Below, in pieces: positions 43,391 to 52,021 of a DNA stretch of 64,000 nucleotides (positions within the stretch are counted from its first letter, which is position 1; each line of letters begins with the position of its first letter). Position numbers and translations under genes: made by a program. Origin of the DNA: Candidatus Binatia bacterium (lineage in GTDB: Bacteria > Desulfobacterota > Binatia > UBA12015); contig JAQWRY010000007.1 of assembly GCA_029243485.1 (NCBI GenBank), positions 1-64,000 of the forward strand. The letters run 5' to 3'. Below the pieces are notes generated by a model. That model worked only from the letters and a program-made list of their open reading frames with translations. It was not told the DNA's origin and searched no databases.

Positions 43391-44487
43391 AAGTCCTTCA
43401 CGTAGATCCCGAGTACACCTTCGGCGGCGGCGAGACACAGGTCCTTGCGCTCGTGACGCACCTTCGACAACACGGGCACACGTCCGTCCTGGCGACGCCG
43501 ACGAGTGGCGAGCTCGGAACGCGTGCCGCGGCGGCCGATTTCCTCGTCGAGGACCTTCGCGCAGAGTTCGGGCACGATCCGCGCGGCGGCTTCACGCTGC
43601 GCCGATTGGTCAGGGCGCATCAGCCGGACATCGTTCACCTCCACACCGCGCGGGCTCTGTCTCTTGCGGCGTACCGTCCATCCGGAACGCCGGCTGTGGT
43701 GACGCGCCGAATGGACTACGCGCCCCGCGGCGCGCGGGCTTACGTGGGCTGGTTGTACAACCAAGTCGATCGGATCATCGCAGTGTCGCAGGCGGCGTGC
43801 TCCGCCATGGGTTCTCGCGGGGTCGCGCCGGAGCGGGTGACGGTCGTACCGAGTGGTGTGGCGGTCGATCACTTCGCGCAGGCCGATCGGGCGTCGGGTC
43901 GCGCCGCGCTCTCCATCGATGCCGAGCAGAAGGTCGTCTCGATCGTCGGCAGCCTGCATGCTCGCAAAGGGCACTCGGTGCTTCTCAAGGCCGTCGCCGC
44001 GCTGCGCGGAGAGGGCCTCGACGTCCTCTGTCTGGCGGCGGGCGAGGGGCCCGAGCACGAGGCTCTCAACGCACAAGCGCGCACGCTCGGACTGTCCGAG
44101 CGCGTTCGGCTGCTCGGCCACATCGAAGACGTTCTTCCGGTTCTCGCGGCGGCTGACGTCGTGGCGCAGCCCTCCGTAGCCGAGGGGCTCGGCGTCGCGG
44201 CCGTCGAGGGGATGGCGAGCGGACGGCCCGTCGTGGCGAGCCGCGTCGGAGGCCTCATGGAGACGATCCGGCACGACATCGAGGGGCTTCTGGTGCCGAT
44301 CGGAGACGTACGGGCCTTCGCCGACGGGCTCGGAGCGTGTCTCCGGGACCCCGAGCTGAGCGCCCGGCTGGGAGCCGCGGGACGCCTGCGCGCCGCCCAG
44401 TTCTCGACCGAGGCGATGGCGCGAGGCAACGAGGCGGTGTACGAACGCCTGCTCGTGGGCCGGCCGGCCCGCGAATCGGATTCATGA
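43387..44487 (+). CDS. Glycosyltransferase family 4
   Basis: A 366-residue GT-B retaining glycosyltransferase. N-terminal GGGETQVLALVTHL with the glycine-rich acceptor loop, PDIVHLHTARAL, VSQAA and VVPSGVAVDHF. The C-terminal donor domain has VGSLHARKGHSVLLKAV, GEGPEHEAL, and the EX7E-type stretch PSVAEGLGVAAVEGMASGRPVVAS. A role in LPS core extension is inferred from position. ATGA overlaps on both sides. Confidence 0.9.
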   Translation: MKVLHVDPEYTFGGGETQVLALVTHLRQHGHTSVLATPTSGELGTRAAAADFLVEDLRAEFGHDPRGGFTLRRLVRAHQPDIVHLHTARALSLAAYRPSGTPAVVTRRMDYAPRGARAYVGWLYNQVDRIIAVSQAACSAMGSRGVAPERVTVVPSGVAVDHFAQADRASGRAALSIDAEQKVVSIVGSLHARKGHSVLLKAVAALRGEGLDVLCLAAGEGPEHEALNAQARTLGLSERVRLLGHIEDVLPVLAAADVVAQPSVAEGLGVAAVEGMASGRPVVASRVGGLMETIRHDIEGLLVPIGDVRAFADGLGACLRDPELSARLGAAGRLRAAQFSTEAMARGNEAVYERLLVGRPARESDS

Positions 44488-45503
44488 CGGCATCGGAACA
44501 GCGCAGACTCCTTCGCCTCGTCTCGGCGTTCGCCAAGAAGCGGATTCTGGTGGTCGGGGACCTCATGCTCGATCGGTTCATCTTCGGCGACGTCCGCCGA
44601 ATCTCGCCGGAGGCTCCGGTGCCGGTCGTGCGCGTCACGCACGAGAGCGTGCATCCCGGGGGGGCCGGGAACGTCGTCGCCAACCTCGCCTCGCTCGGTG
44701 CTCGGCCGGTCGTCGCCGGTTGGATCGGCCGTGATGCGGCGGGGCGCACGATCACGGATCTGTTGAAGAAACTCGGCGCGGATGCGTCCGGGCTCTTCAC
44801 GACGGCCGAAGTTCAGTCCATCGAGAAGACGCGCATCCTCGCGCACAGCCAGCAGGTCGTTCGGCTCGACCGCGAGGCCCGGCGACCGAGCCCACGTCTG
44901 ACGAAGCGCCTGCTCGACGTCGTCGGGAAGAAGCTCCGCGGTGCGGACGCGGTTCTCGTGTCCGACTACGGGAAGGGGGCCGTGTCGCCGGCCCTGCTCG
45001 ACTTCCTGGCGGACCGACGCGAGTCCGGAAAGTTCGCGTACCTCATCGATCCCAAGCAGCCGAACTTCGATTCCTACCGTGGCGCAACGTTGGTGAAGCC
45101 GAACGAGGTCGAAGCCACGGCCGCCGCCGGGCTCGAGATCGAGGATACGAAGTCGCTCGGGGCCGCGGGCCGCAAGCTTCTCGACCGATGGCAGAGCGAC
45201 GCCGTCATGATCTCGCGCGGGGAGAACGGTCTTTCGCTGTTTCAGCGCGGGGCTTCGCCCCGGAACTTCCCGGCCGTTGCGCGGGAGGTCTTCGACGTCA
45301 CGGGTGCGGGCGATACGGTCATGGCGGTCGCATCGCTCTCACTTGCCGCGGGCGGCACGTTGGAGGAAGCGGCGCTTCTCGCCAACCTGGCGGCGGCCAT
45401 CGTGGTTGGCAAGGTTGGAACCGCGACGTTGGAACCCAAGGAACTACTGGCCGCGGTCCGAAACGCCCGGCCGCGCACCACCACACGGAGACGGAAGCCA
45501 TGA
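44484..45503 (+). CDS. rfaE1: Heptose-7-phosphate kinase (RfaE domain I)
   Basis: A 339-residue PfkB-family kinase making heptose 1,7-bisphosphate on the way to ADP-heptose. ILVVGDLMLDRFIFGDV, the PEAPVPVV block typical of HldE/RfaE, HPGGAGNVVANLASLG, LVKPNEVEA and the anion-hole DVTGAGDTVMAV are present. In E. coli this is fused to the nucleotidyltransferase HldE-C; here the second half is the separate minus-strand gene at 49989-50501. Confidence 0.92.
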   Translation: MTASEQRRLLRLVSAFAKKRILVVGDLMLDRFIFGDVRRISPEAPVPVVRVTHESVHPGGAGNVVANLASLGARPVVAGWIGRDAAGRTITDLLKKLGADASGLFTTAEVQSIEKTRILAHSQQVVRLDREARRPSPRLTKRLLDVVGKKLRGADAVLVSDYGKGAVSPALLDFLADRRESGKFAYLIDPKQPNFDSYRGATLVKPNEVEATAAAGLEIEDTKSLGAAGRKLLDRWQSDAVMISRGENGLSLFQRGASPRNFPAVAREVFDVTGAGDTVMAVASLSLAAGGTLEEAALLANLAAAIVVGKVGTATLEPKELLAAVRNARPRTTTRRRKP

Positions 45504-46378
45504 AGAGCATGACCGGGTTCGGGGGCGCCCAGGTTGCGGCCCCCGGCGGCCGAGTGACCGTCGAAGTGAAGAGCGTGAACTCGCGTTTCCTCGAACTGCG
45601 AATCGGGCTTCCGCGTGAACAACAGGTACTCGAAGCGGATCTGCGCAAGATCGTTCAGGCTTGTGTCGAGCGTGGCCGAGTCGAAGTGTCCGTAAGACGT
45701 GAAGGGCGCGCGGGACGGAAGACCAAGGTCGAGGCCGACCTGAAGCTTGCGCGTGAGATCACGTCGGCCTGGAAACGCGTGGGCAAGGAACTCAAACTGC
45801 CCGGGGACCTCGATCTGGCGTTCCTGCGGTCCGCCGCAGGCGACATCGTGCGTACGGCGGAAGAGACCCCGGAACCGGCCAAGGACGCCACCGCGATCCG
45901 AACGGCTCTGAAGCGGGCGCTTCAGGCGCACGACCGCGAGCGGGTTCGCGAGGGTGCACACCTCGAGAAGGACATGAAGAAGCGTCTGAAGGCCTTGGTG
46001 CGCCTGCGCGCCCGTGCGGCAAAGCTGGCCGGTACGCTTCGCAAGGTCCTTATGGACCGGCTGAACGGCCGTATCGCCGATTTGATGGGAGAACAGGCGC
46101 CCGAGCCCGCACGGATCGTTCAAGAGGTCGCGCTCGCGGTCGATCGTGGAGACGTATCCGAGGAGTTGGCGAGGCTCGAGAGCCACCTGGCTGCCCTCGG
46201 CGATCTCCTCGATGCCCAAGATCCGGTCGGCAAGCGGATCGAGTTCCTGCTGCAGGAGATTCTGCGCGAGGTGAACACCGTCGGTTCGAAGGCGAATCAC
46301 CTGCCGATGACCGAGACGGTCCTCGAGGCGAAGGGCGAGATCGAGAAGCTCCGCGAGCAGGTGGCGAACGTCGAATGA
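45500..46378 (+). CDS. yicC: YicC family endoribonuclease
   Basis: A 292-residue YicC protein: start MKSMTGFGGAQ, VEVKSVNSRFLELRIGLP and C-terminal KRIEFLLQEILREVNTVGSKA, VLEAKGEIEKLREQVANVE. E. coli YicC is reported to be an endoribonuclease affecting small RNA turnover. It sits before gmk, the standard neighbourhood, with ATGA overlaps. Confidence 0.93.
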   Translation: MKSMTGFGGAQVAAPGGRVTVEVKSVNSRFLELRIGLPREQQVLEADLRKIVQACVERGRVEVSVRREGRAGRKTKVEADLKLAREITSAWKRVGKELKLPGDLDLAFLRSAAGDIVRTAEETPEPAKDATAIRTALKRALQAHDRERVREGAHLEKDMKKRLKALVRLRARAAKLAGTLRKVLMDRLNGRIADLMGEQAPEPARIVQEVALAVDRGDVSEELARLESHLAALGDLLDAQDPVGKRIEFLLQEILREVNTVGSKANHLPMTETVLEAKGEIEKLREQVANVE

Positions 46379-47001
46379 CCCCGGGGTCCGCAGCAAACCG
46401 GCGAGGGGTTCTCTTCGTCGTGTCGGCCCCATCGGGCGGCGGGAAGACGACACTCGTGAAGGTCGCGCTCGACGCGGATCGAGGGCTCTCGCTTTCGGTC
46501 TCTCTCACGACGCGGCAGCCGCGGGTGGGGGAAGTCGACGGCCGCGACTACTTCTTCGTCGCCGCGGACGAGTTCGACAAGCGGCGTGAAGCCGGGGAGT
46601 TTGCGGAGTGGGCCGAGGTGTTCGACCACGCCTACGCGACGCCGCGCGGCCCCCTCGAAGATGCGATCCGGGAAGGCCGGGACGTTCTGCTGGACGTCGA
46701 CATCCAGGGAGCGCGCGCCCTGAAGAAGCTCTACGGCGCCGACGCCGTCGGGATTTTTGTCGTACCGCCGAGCTTCGCTGCACTGGAGAGTCGGTTGCGC
46801 TCGCGAGGGACCGATAGCGAAGAGCAGGTGGCGCGCAGACTCCAGCGGGTTCGTACCGAGATGAGTGCTACGTCGGAGACCGAGGTCTACGACTATCGGA
46901 TCATCAACGAGGATCGCGATGTGGCCGCGGCGGAGATCCGAGCCATCTTGATGGCGGAGCGGCTACGGCTCACCCGCGTCCCGGATCCGACGCTGGACTG
47001 A
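46375..47001 (+). CDS. gmk: Guanylate kinase
   Basis: A 208-residue GMP kinase: P-loop SAPSGGGKTTL, LTTRQPRVGEVDGRDYFFV (GMP site), GEFAEWAEVFDHAYATPRG, VLLDVDIQGA and the lid DSEEQVARRLQRV. It supplies GDP, the (p)ppGpp precursor, and lies directly upstream of the RelA/SpoT gene. The omega subunit gene rpoZ, usually in between, is absent: only 14 bases separate the two. Confidence 0.95.
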   Translation: MTPGSAANRRGVLFVVSAPSGGGKTTLVKVALDADRGLSLSVSLTTRQPRVGEVDGRDYFFVAADEFDKRREAGEFAEWAEVFDHAYATPRGPLEDAIREGRDVLLDVDIQGARALKKLYGADAVGIFVVPPSFAALESRLRSRGTDSEEQVARRLQRVRTEMSATSETEVYDYRIINEDRDVAAAEIRAILMAERLRLTRVPDPTLD

Positions 47002-47015
47002 CGTGATCGCTTGCG

Positions 47016-49193
47016 GTGCCCCGGCGCCGCTCCTACGCTGAGCGGGTGCGACTCGAGGGACTCGTCTCGAAGATCCAGGGGTACCTGCCCGGTGCGGAGT
47101 TGGATCTCATCCGCCGTGCGTACGAATTCTCGGCCGAGAAGCACAAGAGCCAGCGACGGGCGAGCGGCGAACCCTACGTTTCGCACCCTCTCGCGGTCGC
47201 GAGCATCATCGGCGATCTGAGGCTCGACGTCCCGAGCGTCGTGACGGGCCTCCTGCACGACACCGTCGAGGACACGCTCACGAGCCTCGGCCAGGTCGAG
47301 GCACTCTTCGGATCCGAGATCGCCACTCTCGTGGACGGTGTGACGAAGATCTCGCAGATCAATTTCCGGACCCGCGAGGAGCACCGTGCGGAGAACATCC
47401 GCAAGATGATCATCGCGATGTCGGAAGATCTGCGCGTGATCCTCATCAAACTCGCGGACCGCACGCACAACATGCGCACTCTCGGAGGGCTTCCGCCCGA
47501 CAAGCAGGCCAAGGTCGCGCAGGAGACGCTCGACATCTTCGCTCCACTCGCGCACCGCCTCGGCATCTATTGGATGAAGAGCGAGATGGAAGACAACGCT
47601 CTCCACGCGCTGCACCCGGAAGTGTTCTATCAACTCAAGCGCGCGGTCTCGAAGAAGAAGACCGAGCGCGAGAAGTACATCCGCGAAGTGCAGGCCGTCC
47701 TCGAGAGGCAGTTCGAAGCGGCGGGCATGGAGTGCTTCGTTCACGGCCGCCCGAAGCACTTCTACTCGATCTACCAAAAGATGCGGAGCCAGAACCTCCT
47801 GTACGAACAGGTCTACGACCTGGTCGCGTTTCGCGTCGTCGTCGACACGGCGCGGGAGTGTTACGAGGCGCTCGGCGTCGTGCATGGGCAGTGGAAGCCG
47901 GTTCCGGGGAGGTTCAAGGACTACATCGCCCTGCCCAAGGGGAACGGCTATCAGTCGCTCCATACGACGGTGATCGGGCCCCGCGGCGAGCGGATCGAGG
48001 TTCAGATACGCAGTTCCGAGATGCACCGGTTCGCCGAACAGGGGATCGCCGCGCACTGGACGCACAAGGAAGGCGGCGGGATCGACCAGGAGGAGATCCA
48101 GCGCTTTCAGTGGCTCCGTCAGATGCTGGAGTGGCAGCAGCACGTGCGAGATCCGAACGAGTTCCTGCATTCGTTCAAAGAAGATCTCGTGCCGGACGAG
48201 GTCTACGTGTTCACACCGAAGGGCGATCTTCTGCACTTCCCGGCTGGCGCGACGATCATCGATTTCGCGTACCGAATTCACTCCGAAGTGGGACATCGGT
48301 GCACCGGCGCCCGCGTCGCGGGACGTCTGGTGCCTCTGCGCTACAAGCTGCAGAACGGCGACACGATCGAGATCATCACCACCCAGCACCAGCAGCCCAG
48401 TCGGGACTGGCTGAAGATGGTACGTACGCCGCGCGCGAAGGAGCGCATCCGAGAGTGGATCAAGGCAGAGGAGTCGACTCGGAGCGTTGAGGTTGGGCGG
48501 GAGATCCTGGCGCGGGATCTCGCACACTTCAACCTCGATCTCGTGAAGCTGTCTTCCGACGGGACGCTCGACCGTGTGGCGCACGAACTCGGGGTCGAAG
48601 ACTTCGCGAGCCTCGTCACGGATGTCGGCTATGGGAAGATCACCCCGCGTCAGGTCATCGAGCGGCTGGTGCCGGCCGAAGAGCTGGAGAAGCCGGAGGT
48701 CCGCGAAGGCCCGCTCGCTCGTCTGTTCCGAGTGGTGGCTCGCCGCCCGGCGGCGAGCGGGATCAAGGTTTCCGGACTGGACGACGTCCTCGTTCGCGTC
48801 GCGCGCTGTTGCGATCCGCTGCCGGGCGAACCGATCACCGGCCTCAGCTCGCACGGTCGGGGCGTGACGGTCCATTCCGCCGAATGCGCGACGGCGCTCG
48901 AAGCGGACCCGCAACGCCGGGTCCAGTGCGTCTGGGACGGGAAGCCCGACTCGCTCCGGCCCATTCGCCTCGAGGTGCTCTGCATCGATCAGCCGGGCCT
49001 GCTCGCGGCCATCAGCAAGGCAATCGCACAGACCGGGGTGAACATCCGGAACGCGGATGCGCGCGGCATCGAAGACGGAAAGGCACTGAACACGTTCGAG
49101 GTGATGGTCCTCGGGATCGCTGATCTGAACAAGGTCATCCGAAACCTGAGTCGGGTGAAGGGCGTGATGCGCGTCGACCGGGTTCGCGGGTGA
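47016..49193 (+). CDS. relA/spoT: Bifunctional (p)ppGpp synthetase/hydrolase
   Basis: A 725-residue Rel protein. The HD hydrolase domain has HPLAVASIIGD, GLLHDTVEDT and KLADRTHNMRTL, so degradation should work. The synthetase has RFKDYIALPKGNGYQSLHTTVIGP. Then come the TGS domain (VFTPKGDLLHFPAGATIIDFAY), a helical and zinc-finger-like region (RCCDPLPGEPI) and a C-terminal ACT domain. A single long Rel of this kind usually handles stringent response alone. GTG start 47016. Confidence 0.94.
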   Translation: MPRRRSYAERVRLEGLVSKIQGYLPGAELDLIRRAYEFSAEKHKSQRRASGEPYVSHPLAVASIIGDLRLDVPSVVTGLLHDTVEDTLTSLGQVEALFGSEIATLVDGVTKISQINFRTREEHRAENIRKMIIAMSEDLRVILIKLADRTHNMRTLGGLPPDKQAKVAQETLDIFAPLAHRLGIYWMKSEMEDNALHALHPEVFYQLKRAVSKKKTEREKYIREVQAVLERQFEAAGMECFVHGRPKHFYSIYQKMRSQNLLYEQVYDLVAFRVVVDTARECYEALGVVHGQWKPVPGRFKDYIALPKGNGYQSLHTTVIGPRGERIEVQIRSSEMHRFAEQGIAAHWTHKEGGGIDQEEIQRFQWLRQMLEWQQHVRDPNEFLHSFKEDLVPDEVYVFTPKGDLLHFPAGATIIDFAYRIHSEVGHRCTGARVAGRLVPLRYKLQNGDTIEIITTQHQQPSRDWLKMVRTPRAKERIREWIKAEESTRSVEVGREILARDLAHFNLDLVKLSSDGTLDRVAHELGVEDFASLVTDVGYGKITPRQVIERLVPAEELEKPEVREGPLARLFRVVARRPAASGIKVSGLDDVLVRVARCCDPLPGEPITGLSSHGRGVTVHSAECATALEADPQRRVQCVWDGKPDSLRPIRLEVLCIDQPGLLAAISKAIAQTGVNIRNADARGIEDGKALNTFEVMVLGIADLNKVIRNLSRVKGVMRVDRVRG

Positions 49194-49245
49194 GCGCGGC
49201 CGTGTCGGCTTGACGCCCGCCGCGGCCTCCCCCACGATCCCGTCC

Positions 49246-49641
49246 ATGGAATCTGCCAAGGCACCCGCCGCCGTCGCCACCGAAGACGCCCCCGCCGCGC
49301 TCGGCGCTTACTCCCAGGCCGTGGTCGCTGGTGGACTGATATTCTGCTCCGGGCAGATCGGGTTGGATCCGAAGACGGGAGAGGTGGTCGCGGGGGGTGT
49401 CGAGGCTGAGACCGAGCGGGTGCTGACCAACCTGGAAGCCGTTCTGGCGGCCGCCGGGGCCGATTTCGGGCGGGTGACCAAGGCGACGATCTATCTGGTC
49501 GATATTGCCGATTTTGCGGCTGTGAATGCGATCTACGCGCGCCGCCTGGGAGACGCCCGACCGGCCCGGGCGGCGGTCGGTGTGGCCTCCCTGCCAAAGG
49601 GGGCACGGGTCGAAATCGACGCGATCGCCGTGGCCTCCTAG
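49246..49641 (+). CDS. ridA: RidA family imine/enamine deaminase
   Basis: A 131-residue RidA/YjgF protein, hydrolysing reactive 2-aminoacrylate-type enamines. LGAYSQAVVAGGLIFCSGQIGLDPKTGE, then VTKATIYLVDIADFAAVN and a C-terminal ARAAVGVASLPKGARVEIDAIA including the substrate-binding Arg. ATG 49246 gives the normal family length; an in-frame TTG at 49210 would add 12 residues. Confidence 0.92.
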   Translation: MESAKAPAAVATEDAPAALGAYSQAVVAGGLIFCSGQIGLDPKTGEVVAGGVEAETERVLTNLEAVLAAAGADFGRVTKATIYLVDIADFAAVNAIYARRLGDARPARAAVGVASLPKGARVEIDAIAVAS

Positions 49642-49755
49642 GGGCTGGACCGGGCGCCGATCCGGGCCTGGATCTTTACAACCGTTGCGGTGACCGTTAG
49701 GCCACCTCTCTCGATCCCCGAGGCGTGAATCGTCTCGGGTGGAGGAATGGATCCC

Positions 49756-49992
49756 ATGGCACGCGATTGCGACATCTGCGGAAAACGACGTTCGGTCGGA
49801 AACAACGTCAGTCACGCGAACAACAAGACCCGACGTACTTGGAAGCCGAACCTGCAAACGGTGCGAGCCAACCTTTCGGGGACCATTCGACGAATCCTCG
49901 TCTGCACCCGCTGCCTGCGATCTGGTAAGGTCGTGAAGGTCAGCGGCTCGCGGCCGGAGTCGATTCGTACCGCTCCCGTCACCCCCGCCTAG
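49756..49992 (+). CDS. rpmB: 50S ribosomal protein L28
   Basis: A 78-residue L28: [27 protein letters not shown] with a CxxC pair, and [12 protein letters not shown] as the second pair, so the zinc-binding form. GGAGGA at 49741-49746 is nine bases before ATG 49756; an in-frame ATG at 49747 lies too close to it. The last codons overlap the end of the convergent rfaE2 gene: both stop codons use the palindrome CTAG at 49989-49992. Confidence 0.94.
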   Translation: MARDCDICGKRRSVGNNVSHANNKTRRTWKPNLQTVRANLSGTIRRILVCTRCLRSGKVVKVSGSRPESIRTAPVTPA

Positions 49993-50501
49993 GGGGCCTG
50001 GCGGCGCCCCTGCGGGGCTGCTGAGCGCTTGACCAGGCGGGTCGTGGACTCTCCCGGCACGAGCGTGATTCGCGCGACTTTGCCCCCCCAGGACCGGACC
50101 TCGTCCGCTCCGACAATCTCGTCTGCGGCCCAATCGGCGCCCTTGGCCAGCACGTCGGGCTGCAGCGCGTTGATTACGTCGATCGGCGTGGGCGCATCGA
50201 AGACCAGCACGTGGTCCACGGCGGCCAGTGCGGCCATCACTTCGGCGCGCGCGGCCTCGTTCTGGACAGGTCGTCCGGGGCCCTTGAGCTTGCGGACCGA
50301 GCGGTCGCTGTTCACCGCGACCACCAGAAGGTCGCCTCGGGCGCGTGCTCCGGCCAGGTAGCGCACGTGGCCCGGGTGCAGGAGGTCAAAACAGCCGTTC
50401 GTGAAGACCACGGTCTGCCCTTCACGCCGGGCGCGGCGAACGCGGCTGCGCACCGTCGACAAGGGTGCGATCTTCCGCAGGTAGGCCGTCGCTTTGCTCA
50501 C
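49989..50501 (-). CDS. rfaE2: Heptose-1-phosphate adenylyltransferase (RfaE domain II)
   Basis: A 170-residue nucleotidyltransferase that activates heptose 1-phosphate with ATP to ADP-heptose. [19 protein letters not shown] holds the HxGH motif, followed by [36 protein letters not shown] and the C-terminal [13 protein letters not shown]. The GTG start gives [11 protein letters not shown]. It complements rfaE1 located about 4.5 kb away on the other strand. Its gene stands alone on the minus strand. Confidence 0.92.
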   Translation of the reverse strand: MSKATAYLRKIAPLSTVRSRVRRARREGQTVVFTNGCFDLLHPGHVRYLAGARARGDLLVVAVNSDRSVRKLKGPGRPVQNEAARAEVMAALAAVDHVLVFDAPTPIDVINALQPDVLAKGADWAADEIVGADEVRSWGGKVARITLVPGESTTRLVKRSAAPQGRRQAP

Positions 50502-50590
50502 GGGGCAGCAGACTAGAGTCCCGGCGGAAAAGTGCAACGGGGCCGTGCACATTGTGACGGCGCGCCGGCGGGTGATAGGGCTAGGCGACC

Positions 50591-52021
50591 ATGGCGAGCG
50601 GCGGTCGGCGGAAGAAGGGGCGCGCGGAGCCGCCCGTTCGTGTGGATGCGAATGGCGCGACGGACGCGGCAATCGGGGCACAGGCGGGGCTCTCGCCCGC
50701 AGAGTTCGAATCGGTAGCCGATCGGCTTCGCGAATCGATCGCGCGCCTCGAGACCGAGCGCGACGAGGGACGGCGCCCGTTCCTCGAGCTGGCGGCCCGC
50801 AAAGAGGATCTCGCGAAGACCATCGCGCGCGCCGAAGAGCTTCGCGGCGAGATCGATTGGTTCGTGATCGTCGCGGGGGAGGGCTCGGCCCTCGGAAACC
50901 GCGTGCTCGGGGATGCTCTGATCGACGGCGTCGATCGCGGGGGCGCGGGGCGCGTAGGGATGCTGTTCGTGGACGGCGCCGACCCGGGCTCGATGCGTGC
51001 GGTCCTCGAGCGGGTCGAACTGCGGCGGTCCGTCTTCCATGTGATCACGCGTGCGGGCGAGAGTGTCGAGACGCTGGCCGCGTTTCTCGTCCTGCGAGAC
51101 CGCCTCCTCAGCGATCTCGGGGCTGTAGAGTACACGCGCCATATCCTCCTCACGACCGATGCGGATGCCGGCCCGCTGCGGCAGATCGTGAATGACGAGG
51201 GCCTCCACGCGACGAACTTCCCTTCCGGCGTGGCCGGGCATCAAGCGGCCTCGAGTCCCGCGCACTTGCTTGGCGCGCAGCTGCTCGAGATCGACGTCGA
51301 GGGCTTTCTCGCCGGCGTTCAGGACATGGAGGAGCGCTGCCGTGCTCCCGAGCCGCAGCAGAATCCGGCCGCACTTCTGGCCGCGGCATACTACCTGCTC
51401 GCCACCCTGCATGGCGTCCAGACGAGCGTCTTGTTCGGGTACTCGGACCGGTTGAGCGGGCTCTCGGAGTGGTGGCGTCAGTTCTGGTCGACGACGCTGG
51501 GCAAAAAGCTCGAGGGGGAGTCGAGCAACGTATCGGTCGGAACGACGCCCGTCGTGGCTCGAGGCACGGTCGACCAATACACGCAGCTTCAGATGTACCT
51601 CGAAGGTCCGGCGGACAAGGTCCTCACATTCGTTCGCGTTGCGGATGCGGGGCCCCGTGTCGAGATCCCGGACAGCTACGGCGACGTCGAGGACATCGGC
51701 TACCTCGGTGGCCGCAGTCTCGAGGATCTCGTCGAGGCCGAACGACAGGCGGTGGAGTGGGCGACCGCGCGCGCCGGACGGCCCTCGGTGACGATCGAGT
51801 TGCCCGCGCTGACGCCGCACGCGCTGGGGCAGGCCGTCCGCCTCTTCGAGCGTGCTGCGCTTCTGTGCGCGTCGCTCCATGATGTCGACCCGCACGCCCG
51901 CCCCGCCGTGGAAGCGACCCGTCGCCTCGTGTACGGAGCATTGCGCAAGCCGGGGTTCGAGGCGGAGGGTGAGGAGTTGAAGCGCTGGCTGGATGCCCGC
52001 CAGGAGAAGTGGATTCTATGA
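50591..52021 (+). CDS. Phosphoglucose isomerase-like protein with altered active site
   Basis: A 476-residue protein clearly of the glucose-6-phosphate isomerase fold: [95 protein letters not shown] and [18 protein letters not shown]. Several catalytic signatures differ from those I know: the GIGGS loop reads VAGEGS, SKSGGTAET reads TRAGESVET, the His of DQHSQ is Tyr (DQYTQ), and the C-terminal Lys of VEEGK is Arg (VEATR). It may have changed substrate, or be inactive. It has about 50 extra N-terminal residues rich in Arg/Ala. It overlaps mutL. Confidence 0.78.
   Translation: MASGGRRKKGRAEPPVRVDANGATDAAIGAQAGLSPAEFESVADRLRESIARLETERDEGRRPFLELAARKEDLAKTIARAEELRGEIDWFVIVAGEGSALGNRVLGDALIDGVDRGGAGRVGMLFVDGADPGSMRAVLERVELRRSVFHVITRAGESVETLAAFLVLRDRLLSDLGAVEYTRHILLTTDADAGPLRQIVNDEGLHATNFPSGVAGHQAASSPAHLLGAQLLEIDVEGFLAGVQDMEERCRAPEPQQNPAALLAAAYYLLATLHGVQTSVLFGYSDRLSGLSEWWRQFWSTTLGKKLEGESSNVSVGTTPVVARGTVDQYTQLQMYLEGPADKVLTFVRVADAGPRVEIPDSYGDVEDIGYLGGRSLEDLVEAERQAVEWATARAGRPSVTIELPALTPHALGQAVRLFERAALLCASLHDVDPHARPAVEATRRLVYGALRKPGFEAEGEELKRWLDARQEKWIL

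Noticed and set aside
41336-43438. 700-codon open frame antisense to the kinase and glycosyltransferase genes
   Set aside because: Shadow of conserved coding sequence; no domain and very high Arg/Pro content.
46893-49280. 795-codon open frame antisense to relA/spoT
   Set aside because: Mirror frame of a clear Rel protein; no recognisable motif and no ribosome site.
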